64,000 bases of DNA, from positions 2,108,001 to 2,172,000 of the forward strand of contig NZ_JAUSQL010000001.1 in assembly GCF_030811095.1 (NCBI RefSeq), read 5' to 3'. Under the pieces are notes generated by a model, which saw only the letters and a list, made by a program, of their open reading frames with translations, was not told the DNA's origin and ran no database searches. A program made the position numbers and the translations under genes. This document shows positions 15,960-24,972 of this stretch, piece by piece. Source of the stretch: Trueperella abortisuis (GTDB taxonomy: Bacteria; Actinomycetota; Actinomycetes; Actinomycetales; Actinomycetaceae). The stretch's first letter is position 1; each line of letters begins with the position of its first letter.

Positions 15960-17009
15960 CTACTCATCCCCGGGTACCACGGCGATCTTGACGCCCAGGC
16001 GGTCGTGGAGCGCCTGATAGGCCTCGGCCACCCGCGCGAGAGGGAACGTGTGGGTGACGATCTCGTCCACGTTGATCTTGCCCGCCTCGAGCAGCTTGAT
16101 CGCACGCCTGACGTCCCGGCGCCGGGCATTCGACCCGCCGGTGACTGCCAGCTCCTTGTAGTGAATGAGGTTGGGCTCCATCTGCGAGCTCGATCCCTTA
16201 GGGAAACCCGCAAAGTAGCTGACCCGCCCGCCGTCGGCGGCGAGTTCGAGTGCGTCCTGAGCCAGCTCCTCGGCGCCGATGCACACGATGACGACGTCGG
16301 CACCCGCGCCGCCCGTCGCCTGCGCCACCCGCGCGGGCAGTTCGTCCGGCCCCACGCCGATCGCGCCGAGCCGGTCGGCCACCTTGCGTCGCTCCTCACC
16401 CCTGTTCGAGACGAACACGTGGCTCGCTCCGCTGGCGAGCGCGAGCTGGGCGTGAATGAGCCCGATGGGCCCGGCGCCAAGCACCGCAACAGTCTCCCCC
16501 GCGTTGACCTTGAACTGATCAAGCCCGTTGAGGCAGCACGAGATCGGTTCGGCCAGGCACAGGGCCCGCGGGTCGAGCTCGGCGTCGGTGAGAAAGAGGT
16601 TTCCGCGGCGCAACGCTCGCTCGGGCACGATCATGTACTCCTGCAGGCCGCCGTCAATGCCGTACCCGAACAGCTCGAGGTTCAGGCACAGGTGCTCGCG
16701 GTCGGCCAGGCAGTTGCGGCAGTATCCGCACGAGACGACGATCGACACCGTCGCCTGCCTGCCCACCTCGAGGCCGGGCATGATGTCGATCGCACCCTCC
16801 CCGATGGCGGCAACCCTGCCGGCAAGCTCGTGACCGGGCACGACGCCGGGGCGCACGCCCGTCGTCTTCGCACCGGTGTAGAGGCGGTAGTCGGTGCCGC
16901 ACAGGGTGTTGGCTTCGATCTTGAGCAGGACTTCGCCTGGCCCGGGGGCGGGCCGATCCTTGGTGACGAGTTCGAGGTCGTGGGGTGCGTTCAGTTGTGC
17001 GGCGAGCAT
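15960..17009 (-). CDS. Zinc-dependent polyol/sorbitol-type dehydrogenase
   Basis: 349-residue medium-chain dehydrogenase. Catalytic zinc site in ANTLCGTDYRLY and GHELAG; structural zinc loop CGYCRNCLADREHLC near residue 95; NAD site VLGAGPIGLIHAQLALASG near residue 170. ATG 17009 has AAGGAGGA 4 bases ahead. It lies 63 bases after the DAK-type kinase gene and ends the long minus-strand cluster. It would oxidise a polyol to a ketose for the kinases upstream. Which polyol (erythritol/threitol, pentitol) cannot be read. Confidence 0.9.
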   Translation of the reverse strand: MLAAQLNAPHDLELVTKDRPAPGPGEVLLKIEANTLCGTDYRLYTGAKTTGVRPGVVPGHELAGRVAAIGEGAIDIMPGLEVGRQATVSIVVSCGYCRNCLADREHLCLNLELFGYGIDGGLQEYMIVPERALRRGNLFLTDAELDPRALCLAEPISCCLNGLDQFKVNAGETVAVLGAGPIGLIHAQLALASGASHVFVSNRGEERRKVADRLGAIGVGPDELPARVAQATGGAGADVVIVCIGAEELAQDALELAADGGRVSYFAGFPKGSSSQMEPNLIHYKELAVTGGSNARRRDVRRAIKLLEAGKINVDEIVTHTFPLARVAEAYQALHDRLGVKIAVVPGDE

Positions 17010-17072
17010 ATTTCCTCCTTGTGCCGGTGGGGGCGGCGCTGCGCCCCCACCGGGCAAATCTTGTGAAAGGGA

Positions 17073-18800
17073 CTACTTGATGACCTGCGGGACTACCTTC
17101 ATCAGGATAGCGAAGGAGGTGGCGCCGGGATCCGGCGTTCCCACTGACTTCTCCCCGTGCGTGCGGGCGCGGCCCTTCGTCGCGGCGAAGCGCGCCGTCC
17201 CCGCGGCGGCGTCCTCGGCCACCTGCGCGGCCGACTCCCAGGCGTCCACGAGCGCACCACCGGGCGCGTCGAAGGCGGCCGCGAGCGCCTCGGCGAAGGG
17301 TTCGGAGGCGTCGACGATTGTCTTGTCTCCCACCTGCGCCCCTCCCATGGTGACGAAGGATCGCACCCCGTCGACGACGGCGGCAAGCAGGCCCGCCTCG
17401 TCCGTGGCGGCATCGTCGCTCAGGCCCGCGCCGACCTTGGCAAGCGCCCCGCCCCACAGGGCACCGGCGGTCCCGCCCGCGCCCTCGGACCAGGCGGCGC
17501 CCGCCCGCGCGAGCAGGGTGCGGGCCCCGGCCCCGGCGTCGACGGCCTCGCGCGCGGCTTTAGCAGCCGCGCTCGCGCCGAGCACCATGCCCTGCCCGTG
17601 GTCGCCGTCGCCTGCCACGGAGTCCATGCGCCCCAGCTCGTGCTCGACCTCGCGCGCCCGCTCCTCGAAGGCCGCCAGCACGCGGGCCACCACCCTGGCC
17701 TGCTCGGCCGACTCCGGGGCGCCCGCTTCGATCGCCGCCTGCTCTTCGTCGACGACGACGCGCCGCTCCCCGGCCCGCGCCGCGCCAACGCTACCGACCC
17801 GGTAGGCGGGGGTGTCGGCGGGTGCGAGCCAGAGCCGCTCGAGTTCGTCGTCGAGGAACATGAGGGACAGGGAGACGCCGGCCATGTCGAGCGAGGTGAC
17901 CTGCTCGTCGACCACCGGCCCCACGATCGTCAGCCCGCGCTCCTCGAGCATCCGCTTCACGGCCCCGTAGAAGACGAACATCTCCTCGTACTTCGTGGCG
18001 CCCAGGCCGTTGACCAGCACGGCCACGCGCCCGGTGTAGGGGTGGTCGCCCTGCCCGCGCTCGGGTTCCTCCTCAAGCAGCTTGCCGATGATCATGGCCG
18101 CGATGTCGTCCGAGCTCATCATCTCGTGTTCGGAGATGCCGGGCTCGCCGTGGATGCCCAGGCCCAGGCCGAAGGTTCCGGGCTCGACCTCGAACAACGG
18201 CTCGCTGGCGCCGGGGAAGGTGCAGCCGGTGAACGCTACCCCGAGCGTGCGGGTGCGCGCGTTGGCGCGCGTCGCCACGGCCTCGACGGCGTCGATGTCC
18301 ATGCCCTCGGCGGCCGCGGCGCCGGTGGTCTTGACCACGAGCAGGTCGCCGGCGATTCCGCGCCGGTCGAGGTGATTGTCGGCAGTGTTGGACGCGATGT
18401 CGTCGGAGATGGTGAAGATCCGCACGTCCCTGCCCTCGGCGCGCAACTGCTCGGCGGCGTTGCCGAAATGCAGCACGTCGCCGGCGTAGTTGCCGAACAT
18501 GATGATGGTGCCCCCGCCGTTGTCGGCGGCGCGGCACACGGAGGTCGCCTGCGACGCCGAGGGTGAGGAGAAGATGTTGCCGCACACGGCGCCGTGCGCC
18601 ATGCCCTGGCCGACCCAGCCGGCGAACGCGGGGTAGTGGCCCGAACCGCCGCCGACGACGATCGACACCTCACCCTTCGGGGATGCTCCCGTTCGCACGA
18701 CGCCGCCGTGGACGGGCTGGACGTAGGTCGAGTACGCCGCGGCGAAGCCCGCGACGGCCTCCGCTGGGAACTTTTCCGGATCGTTGACGAGGAACGTCAT
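17073..18800 (-). CDS. Dihydroxyacetone kinase-family protein (DhaK-DhaL, ATP type; possible erythrulose kinase)
   Basis: 575 residues in two domains. DhaK, about 1-330: substrate loop GGGSGHYPAFAGWVG and the His that binds the ketone in GLGLGIHGEPG. DhaL, about 365-575: nucleotide/metal site VAGDGDHGQGM and GGTAGALWGG, then GDKTIVDA. This one-chain ATP-dependent form covers dihydroxyacetone kinases and actinobacterial D- and L-erythrulose kinases (DerK/LerK). A neighbouring zinc dehydrogenase and an RpiB-type isomerase are the other parts of a tetritol route, so erythrulose is a fair guess. Start ATG has AAGGACAG ahead. Confidence 0.92.
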   Translation of the reverse strand: MTFLVNDPEKFPAEAVAGFAAAYSTYVQPVHGGVVRTGASPKGEVSIVVGGGSGHYPAFAGWVGQGMAHGAVCGNIFSSPSASQATSVCRAADNGGGTIIMFGNYAGDVLHFGNAAEQLRAEGRDVRIFTISDDIASNTADNHLDRRGIAGDLLVVKTTGAAAAEGMDIDAVEAVATRANARTRTLGVAFTGCTFPGASEPLFEVEPGTFGLGLGIHGEPGISEHEMMSSDDIAAMIIGKLLEEEPERGQGDHPYTGRVAVLVNGLGATKYEEMFVFYGAVKRMLEERGLTIVGPVVDEQVTSLDMAGVSLSLMFLDDELERLWLAPADTPAYRVGSVGAARAGERRVVVDEEQAAIEAGAPESAEQARVVARVLAAFEERAREVEHELGRMDSVAGDGDHGQGMVLGASAAAKAAREAVDAGAGARTLLARAGAAWSEGAGGTAGALWGGALAKVGAGLSDDAATDEAGLLAAVVDGVRSFVTMGGAQVGDKTIVDASEPFAEALAAAFDAPGGALVDAWESAAQVAEDAAAGTARFAATKGRARTHGEKSVGTPDPGATSFAILMKVVPQVIK

Positions 18801-18843
18801 TGTTCTGTCCTTTCCAAGACGTCTTGGGTAGTGCCCCGCCCGC

Positions 18844-20328
18844 TTACGGTTGCCCGAACAACTCGGCGAGCTTGGGATAGATCTTCTGCTGGACCTTCGC
18901 GATCTGCCCGTAGCGTTCGTGGGCGTCGAGGTCAGGTTCGGTGCGGTCGATGAAGCTGGTCATGGCCTCGGCGGCGGCGGCGACATCGGGGAATGCTCCG
19001 ATGCCGACCATGGCCATGATGGCCGCGCCCTGGGCGCTGACCTCATTCACGCCGGAGACCACGATCGGCTTGCCGGTGGCGTCGGCGAAGATCTGACGCC
19101 ACAGCGGGTTGCGCGAGCCGCCGCCGGTGGCGCGCAGCTCGCGGATGGTGCGCCCGGTGGATGCTTCCACCCGGCGGATGTTCTCGGCCAGCTCGATGGC
19201 GATTCCCTCCATGAGCGAGCGGTACAGGTGGGCACGGGTGTGGGCCGAGCCGAAGCCGACCATGATCCCGCGCGCGAACGGCTCCCAGTAGGGGGACTGC
19301 ACGGCGTTCCAATACGGGACGGTAATCAGCCCCTCGGCGCCAAGCGGAACCTTCGCGGCAGCCGCGTCAAGCTCCGGGTCGATCCGCCCCTCAAGGGCCG
19401 GGTCACCAAGTTCCTTGCGGAACCAATTGAGCAGCACCGAGCCGGAGTTCTGCACGATCTCCAGCACGTACTGGCCCGGAATCCCGGCCAGCAGCGTGCG
19501 GTAGGACGGGTCGAAGGCGAAGGTGGGCGAGTGGATCCCGCACACCACCGACGTGCCAACGTTGACGTAGGCCGTGTCCTGGCAGATCGCGTTCGTGCCG
19601 AGCCCGGAGGCCTGCCCGTCCCCGACTCCGGCGACGAGCGCCGCCTCGCCCAGCCCCCATTCGGATGCCAGCTCCGCCCGAATTTTCCCGATCGTCTCGG
19701 TGGGCCTGGCGAGCTCGGCCATCTGATCCCGGCGCACGCCCGCGATCTGCAGCAACTGATCGGAGTAGTCCTGGGCTCTGATGTCCATGAGGTTGAGCGT
19801 ATCCGCCGAACCCGTCGCCGACACCCACCGGCCCACGAGCTTCTTAGCGAGGTAGGCGTGCACGTCGACCACCTTCGCGGCGCGGGCGAGCACGTCAGGC
19901 TCGTTTTCCTTCAACCACGCCATCTTGTAGATGGCCGGCGTCGTGTCGGCGGGCTTGCCGGACAGCTCATGGATCTGAGGCGAGCCGTACTTCTTGATCT
20001 GCACGCCGGCGCGCGAGTCAAGCCAGAGGATCGCGGGGCGTAGCGCTTCGCCGTCCTCGTCCACGAGCGCGAAGGACTCGCGCTGGTGCGTGATGCAGAT
20101 GGCACGCACCCGCGCCCTGTCCGTCGCGGACAGGCCCGACACGGCTTCGGTGATCGCCGCGTGCGTCGAGGACCACCACTGGCGCGGGTCGTGCTCGTAG
20201 CGGTCCATCCCCGGCGTGAGCAGTTCGATCGGCGCGTGCCCGGCGGCGAGCACCGCGCCCGCCGTATCCACCACCACGGCCTTCGATGCCGAGGTGGAGG
20301 AATCGACCGCGATCACAAGGTCACTCAT
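18844..20328 (-). CDS. FGGY-family carbohydrate kinase (xylulokinase-like)
   Basis: 494 residues, two FGGY ATPase domains. N-terminal phosphate loop VIAVDSSTSASKAVVVD with SSTSASK in place of the common GT(S)S; CITHQRESFALVD; C-terminal GTSVVCGI and RELRATGGGSRNPLWRQ. ATG 20328 overlaps the araD stop by 8 bases (ATGAGTGA), so translation is coupled. It is the first of three FGGY kinases in this cluster. Substrate may be xylulose, erythritol or another polyol. Confidence 0.9.
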   Translation of the reverse strand: MSDLVIAVDSSTSASKAVVVDTAGAVLAAGHAPIELLTPGMDRYEHDPRQWWSSTHAAITEAVSGLSATDRARVRAICITHQRESFALVDEDGEALRPAILWLDSRAGVQIKKYGSPQIHELSGKPADTTPAIYKMAWLKENEPDVLARAAKVVDVHAYLAKKLVGRWVSATGSADTLNLMDIRAQDYSDQLLQIAGVRRDQMAELARPTETIGKIRAELASEWGLGEAALVAGVGDGQASGLGTNAICQDTAYVNVGTSVVCGIHSPTFAFDPSYRTLLAGIPGQYVLEIVQNSGSVLLNWFRKELGDPALEGRIDPELDAAAAKVPLGAEGLITVPYWNAVQSPYWEPFARGIMVGFGSAHTRAHLYRSLMEGIAIELAENIRRVEASTGRTIRELRATGGGSRNPLWRQIFADATGKPIVVSGVNEVSAQGAAIMAMVGIGAFPDVAAAAEAMTSFIDRTEPDLDAHERYGQIAKVQQKIYPKLAELFGQP

Positions 20329-21097
20329 CGCCACTCACCGTCACGACGCCGTCCGCGCCCGCAGCGCCGTCCGCGCCCGCAGCGCCAGCCGCCGCGTCGT
20401 CGTCTTGCCCGTAGACGTTCTGGTAGCGCTCGTAGAGCGTGTCGATGTGCTCCTGGGCGATCGGGCGCGGCGTGCCGAGCCCCTCGACGATGGCCACTGT
20501 CTTGGCCACCTCCTCCACCATGACCGCGGCCTTGACCGCCGCCGTGGCGTCCTTCCCCACCGTGAACGGGCCGTGGTTGCCCATCAGAACCGCCGGCGAA
20601 CGCGAGTCGGCCAAGGTCGCCACGATGCCGCGGCCGATCGAGTCGTCGCCGATAATCGCGAACGGCCCCACCGGCACGTCCCCGCCGAACTCGTCGGCCA
20701 TCATTGTGAGCACGCACGGGATCGGCCGGTGAACCGCGGCGAACGCACACGCGTAGGGCGAGTGCGTGTGGACGACGCCGCCGACCTCGGGCATGTGTCG
20801 GTAAACGTAGGCGTGGGCCGCCGTGTCCGACGACGGCGAGAGCGCATCCGCCGTCCCGTCCTCGATCTTCTTCCCGTCGAGCGTGCACACGACCATGTTC
20901 TCGGGGGTCAACTCGTCGTATCGCACGCCGGAGGGCTTGATGACGAACAGGTCCGCTCCCGCAACGCGCTGGGAGACGTTGCCCGCCGTCCACACCACCA
21001 GGCCGTTGGCCGGCAGCTCGGCGTGAAGGTCGCACACTTCACGCCGAGCTGCCGCCACGGCTTCCTGCACCTGGGTAGAAAGCTCAGATAGCTTCAT
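20321..21097 (-). CDS. araD: L-ribulose-5-phosphate 4-epimerase / class II aldolase family
   Basis: About 258 residues of the AraD/FucA fold. Substrate loop TAGNVSQRV, phosphate site KPSGVRYDEL, zinc His pair in GGVVHTHSPYACAFA, and MGNHGPFTVGK. It converts L-ribulose 5-phosphate to D-xylulose 5-phosphate. The C-terminal 20 residues are a low-complexity DDDAAAGAAGADGAAG repeat, beyond the fold. The start overlaps the end of araB; two ATGs in tandem (21100, 21097), with the second better spaced from GAGGAG. Confidence 0.93.
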   Translation of the reverse strand: MKLSELSTQVQEAVAAARREVCDLHAELPANGLVVWTAGNVSQRVAGADLFVIKPSGVRYDELTPENMVVCTLDGKKIEDGTADALSPSSDTAAHAYVYRHMPEVGGVVHTHSPYACAFAAVHRPIPCVLTMMADEFGGDVPVGPFAIIGDDSIGRGIVATLADSRSPAVLMGNHGPFTVGKDATAAVKAAVMVEEVAKTVAIVEGLGTPRPIAQEHIDTLYERYQNVYGQDDDAAAGAAGADGAAGADGVVTVSGDE

Positions 21098-22761
21098 CAT
21101 CGCTCCTCAAACGCCCGGGCGCGGATGTCCTTCAGCCGATGCATGATGGGCCTCTCGCCCCGGCCGAAGTAATCGTGAAGCTCGCGGTAGATGCCGTAGA
21201 GCTCCTCGTACTTGTTCGACGCCTCCTCGTTGGGCACGTACTTGTGCTCGGTCACGTGGGACATGGCTTTCGCGGCGGCGTAGACGTCGGGGTACACGCC
21301 GGCTGCGACGGCCGCGAAGATAGCCGAGCCGAGCGCGCCCGTCTGCTCCGCGTCCGACACGGACACGGGCCGGCGCGTGATGTCGGCCAGCATCTGCATG
21401 AAGTGGTGATTCTTCAGCAAACCGCCGGCGGCCACGATCTCCGTGACCGGAACCTCGTGATCTTCAAAGTTGTCAATGATGACGCGGATGCCGAAGATCG
21501 TGGCCTCCATGAGCGCCCGGTAGATATCCTCCGGGCGGGTCTGGAGGGTGAGGCCGATGATCGAACCGGACAGGCGCGCGTCCGACAGGATGGAGCGGTT
21601 GCCGTTGAACCAGTCCAGCGCGATGAGGCCGTGCTCGCCGATCTCCATCTCGAACGCGCGGTGCATCATGTACTCCAGCACGGAGATGCCCTCGTCGCGG
21701 GCGGCCTGCTCGTAGCGTTCTGGCACCGCGTTGTCCTCGAACCAGGCGAAGACGTCGCCCACGGCGGTCTGCCCGCCCTCGATGCCCCACAGGCCGGGGA
21801 CCGCGCCGCCGGGCACGTTGCCGAACACGCCCGGCACCGGCTTGTAGTCCTCGCTGTTAATGACGTAGCAACCCGAGGTCCCGATGATCGCCGTCATCTG
21901 CCCGGGCTTGACGGCATTCGCTCCCGCGACGACCACGTGGGCGTCGATGTTACCCGCCGCCACCGCGATCCCCTCAGGCAACCCGGTCAGCTTGGCGGCC
22001 TCGGCGGACAGCCCGCCAACCTTTTCGCCAAGCTGCTTGATCGGCGCGTTCATCTTCTCCTCAAACACCGAGCCGAATCCGGGGGCGAGTGCCTCGCAGA
22101 AGGCCCGGCTCGGGTAGTGCCCGTCCGTGAACATGCGCTTGTAGCCCGAATCGGAGGCCGCGAACGACAGCTCGCCGGTCAGCTTCCACGTCACCCAGTC
22201 CAGCAGGTTCACGACGACGTCCGCCGCCGCATACACCTGCGGCGCCTTCTCGTACGTCTCCAGGATCTTCGGGAAGAGCATCTCGGAGGACAGGATGCCG
22301 CCGTAGCGCTCCAGCCATTCCTCTCCACGCTCCTTGGCCAGCGCGATGATCCGATCGGCCTGGTCCTGCCCGCCGTGGTGCTTCCACAGTTTGACGTAGG
22401 CGTGCGGGTTATTCTTAAACTCTTCCTTCTCGCACAGCGGGGTGCCCTGCGCGTCCGTGACGAACACGGTCGCCGAGGTCGCGTCGATACCCACGCCAAC
22501 GACGTCGTTCGCGTCGATCCCCGCGTCCGCGATTGCGCCCGGAATGGCATCTCGCAACACGTCGATGTAGTCCTGCGGATTTTGCAGTGCGAACTCCGGC
22601 GGCAGTTTCTGGCCGTCGCCGGCGTCCAGCGTGCGGTCCATGACCGCGTACTTATACGTGCTCACGGCCGTGCCAACCTGGACCCCGTCCGAGGCACGCA
22701 CCACGATGGCGCGACCCGAGAGGGTTCCAAAGTCAACACCGACCAGATACTTTTCCGACAT
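21097..22761 (-). CDS. araB: L-ribulokinase
   Basis: 554 residues, the normal AraB size. Family signature VGVDFGTLSGRAIVV at the N-terminus, GVGIDATSATVFV, MLFPKILET, AAGNIDAHVVV, ALDWFNGNRSILSDARLSG and IVAAGGLLKNHHFMQMLAD. Phosphorylates L-ribulose (and, as known for this family, other ketopentoses and some pentitols). No araA isomerase is next to it, so its substrate may come from the cluster's dehydrogenase instead. Its stop overlaps araD. Confidence 0.95.
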   Translation of the reverse strand: MSEKYLVGVDFGTLSGRAIVVRASDGVQVGTAVSTYKYAVMDRTLDAGDGQKLPPEFALQNPQDYIDVLRDAIPGAIADAGIDANDVVGVGIDATSATVFVTDAQGTPLCEKEEFKNNPHAYVKLWKHHGGQDQADRIIALAKERGEEWLERYGGILSSEMLFPKILETYEKAPQVYAAADVVVNLLDWVTWKLTGELSFAASDSGYKRMFTDGHYPSRAFCEALAPGFGSVFEEKMNAPIKQLGEKVGGLSAEAAKLTGLPEGIAVAAGNIDAHVVVAGANAVKPGQMTAIIGTSGCYVINSEDYKPVPGVFGNVPGGAVPGLWGIEGGQTAVGDVFAWFEDNAVPERYEQAARDEGISVLEYMMHRAFEMEIGEHGLIALDWFNGNRSILSDARLSGSIIGLTLQTRPEDIYRALMEATIFGIRVIIDNFEDHEVPVTEIVAAGGLLKNHHFMQMLADITRRPVSVSDAEQTGALGSAIFAAVAAGVYPDVYAAAKAMSHVTEHKYVPNEEASNKYEELYGIYRELHDYFGRGERPIMHRLKDIRARAFEER

Positions 22762-22809
22762 GTTTACGCTCCTTTGCGTCTCCTGCGTTTGCCTTGCGTC
22801 CGTCTGCGT

Positions 22810-24177
22810 TTATTCCGCATCCGGGTGCGGGTGGCGCCCCCAGAAGCCCTCGGGGGAGAAGAGCCGCTCCACGACGTCGTCGTAAATCCCCAGGTCCATG
22901 AGGATGTCCAGCACCGTGTAGCGCGGGCGGATCATCTGCGCCTTGTAGTGGGTCTCGCGGAAGCGATCCCAGTCGATCTTCAGCATCTCCGGATGGTAGG
23001 GCGCGCCGGCGGTCTTCAGCATGTCCCACGCCTGCTGCGCCGGGATGATCTGGGCCTCGCAACGGGCCTTGATCGTGGGCCACTTCTCCTTGAGCAGCGC
23101 GATGCGGGCGCGCAGCTCCTCCTCGGAGAGCAGCTTGCCCACCGAATGCTTGACGGCCTCCTCCGCGATCGTGGGGATGAGGGTGGCGCGCACGTTCGCC
23201 TCCACCTCCTCCGGGGTCTTGCGTGCGCTAAGGGCGCGCTCGACGTCGAAGTCCTCCTCCGTCAGCTTGAGGAACTCCTCCCAGATCGCAAGCGAGGCCA
23301 CCGTGCCCACGCCCACCTTGTTGCCGTGGCTGAGCGGCGGCTCCCAATCCAGGCCGTGGCCCTCCATCTCCCACACGTGGGAGAACTGGTGGCCCGCGCC
23401 CGACGCCGGGCGGGAGGACTGGTGGGCCTGCATCGCCAGGCCGGACATGAGCTGGCCTTCGCCCAGCTTCGCGATCGCGTCGTGCTCGCAGTCGCGCACC
23501 GCCTGCGGGTCGCCCAGGGAATCCATGAGCGGGCCCTGAACCAGGCTCCACACGTAGTCGTCAATCGGCTCGATGCCAAGCTCGTCGGAGAGGATCCAGT
23601 CTGCGCCGGCGGGAATCTTCTCGATGAGGTCGCCATAGCCGGTGGCCGTCAGGCGGTAGGGGGCCTCCATCATCGTCTGGATGTCCATCACCAGGCCGGC
23701 CGGCGCGGGGCAGGAGCGGGTGATCTTAAAGCCGTCCTTCGAGATCGACGCGCCGAAGGAGCAGAAACCGTCCACCGAGGCCGCCGTACACACGTTGATG
23801 TACTCGCGCCCGAGCTCGCCCGAGGCCAGCTTCGCGATGTCGTTGAGGGTGCCCGAACCGATCGACATGACGATCGTGTTCTCGTAGGGACGGATCACCT
23901 CACGCAGCTTCGAGACGTTGACATAGTCGCCATACAGGGTCGGGGTGCCAGGGAAAATGTAGGGTTCGTCCGCGAACTCAACCCCGGCGTCGTGAAGCGA
24001 AGCCACCACGGTCTCGCCGACGGCGCCGAACGTGTTCTCGTCCGCCACCACCAACACCTTCTGGCCCGGGTAGAGGCGGGCGAACAGCGCGCCGGCCTCC
24101 TTGTTGACATCATCACCAAAGATGATGTCCTTCGTTTCGGTGGCAGTCTTCAGTGCCTTGTCAATGAGCTCAGACAT
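22810..24177 (-). CDS. araM: sn-Glycerol-1-phosphate dehydrogenase-like protein (AraM)
   Basis: 455 residues, iron-type alcohol dehydrogenase fold. NAD site SIGSGTLNDIAK, SVDGFCSFGASISKDGFK, and the metal-binding SHVWEMEGHG. In Bacillus subtilis AraM belongs to the arabinose operon and makes glycerol 1-phosphate; in this setting oxidation of a polyol phosphate is also possible. ATG 24177 (AAGGGAAAG ahead) overlaps the DeoR stop by 8 bases; the frame is open to 24204. Confidence 0.9.
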   Translation of the reverse strand: MSELIDKALKTATETKDIIFGDDVNKEAGALFARLYPGQKVLVVADENTFGAVGETVVASLHDAGVEFADEPYIFPGTPTLYGDYVNVSKLREVIRPYENTIVMSIGSGTLNDIAKLASGELGREYINVCTAASVDGFCSFGASISKDGFKITRSCPAPAGLVMDIQTMMEAPYRLTATGYGDLIEKIPAGADWILSDELGIEPIDDYVWSLVQGPLMDSLGDPQAVRDCEHDAIAKLGEGQLMSGLAMQAHQSSRPASGAGHQFSHVWEMEGHGLDWEPPLSHGNKVGVGTVASLAIWEEFLKLTEEDFDVERALSARKTPEEVEANVRATLIPTIAEEAVKHSVGKLLSEEELRARIALLKEKWPTIKARCEAQIIPAQQAWDMLKTAGAPYHPEMLKIDWDRFRETHYKAQMIRPRYTVLDILMDLGIYDDVVERLFSPEGFWGRHPHPDAE

Positions 24178-24958
24178 TGTCTTTCCCTTCCTTTTTGGCA
24201 ACAATGACGTTGGTAAGCGTTTGTAAATGTTTCAGTTCCTCATCGGTGACGGCGTCATCGATGATCATGTAGGCAAACTCCGACAGATCCGCGAGGCGGT
24301 GAAGCGCCACCCGGCTCAGCTTGGATGCTGTGACAGCGAGGATCGGCGCCTCGGTGCGGGCGAGGACCTCGCGTTTGAACAGGGCGGCGTCAATGAACGG
24401 GTGATAGATCGACCCATCCTTGATCGACGCCGCCCCTAGGATCGCCGTCTCGAAGGCGAGCTCGGCCATCTGCCGGTTCGTCGCCGGCCCGAAGAACGCG
24501 TCCAGGGTGCGCTCGTAGCGCCCGCCCAGAATCGTCAGCGACTGGTGATCGCCCGCACCAATCTTGCTCGCCGCCGGCAACGCGTTCGTGATGAAAGCCT
24601 TCGACTCGGGCACACCCACGTAGTCGAGGGAGAGGTATGCCGTGGACGAATCGTCGACAAAGATCGACGAGTAGCGCGAGGCCACCCGCGCCGCCTCCCG
24701 CGCCACGGCCTCCTTGGCCTGCGCTTCCTGATGAAGCCGGAAGACGAACGGCGTCTCCGAAATAGAGGACACCAGCAGGGAGATCGTGCCGCGGTGGCGC
24801 GCGATCATCTGGCGCGACTCGAGGGCCGCGAGGTCCCGGTAGAGCGTCATGACGGAGACGCCGAAGCTCTCGGCGAGGTCATCGACGCGCAGCGAGCCGT
24901 GGTCGATAATCAGCTCGACAATGCGAGCCTGCCTCTCCTCCTGCGACGCCTTCGCCAT
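24170..24958 (-). CDS. DeoR-family transcriptional regulator of the polyol cluster
   Basis: 262 residues. Winged helix at residues about 8-62 (RIVELIIDHGSLRVDDLAES, then VSVMTLYRDLAAL), followed by a DeoR phosphosugar-sensing domain (SSIFVDDSSTAYL, ITNALPAASKIGA, LTILGGRYERTLDAFFGP). Set inside the operon between an FGGY kinase and araM, with tight spacing on both sides (14 bases, and an 8-base overlap), so it is likely an autoregulated local repressor answering a sugar phosphate made by the kinases. Confidence 0.93.
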   Translation of the reverse strand: MAKASQEERQARIVELIIDHGSLRVDDLAESFGVSVMTLYRDLAALESRQMIARHRGTISLLVSSISETPFVFRLHQEAQAKEAVAREAARVASRYSSIFVDDSSTAYLSLDYVGVPESKAFITNALPAASKIGAGDHQSLTILGGRYERTLDAFFGPATNRQMAELAFETAILGAASIKDGSIYHPFIDAALFKREVLARTEAPILAVTASKLSRVALHRLADLSEFAYMIIDDAVTDEELKHLQTLTNVIVAKKEGKDNV

Positions 24959-24972
24959 GATCGCCCCCGGCC

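Noticed and set aside
21139..24207. 1022-codon open frame on the plus strand
   Set aside because: It is antisense to araB and araM, which have full family motifs; the frame is an Arg/His/Val-rich shadow caused by GC-rich codon use.
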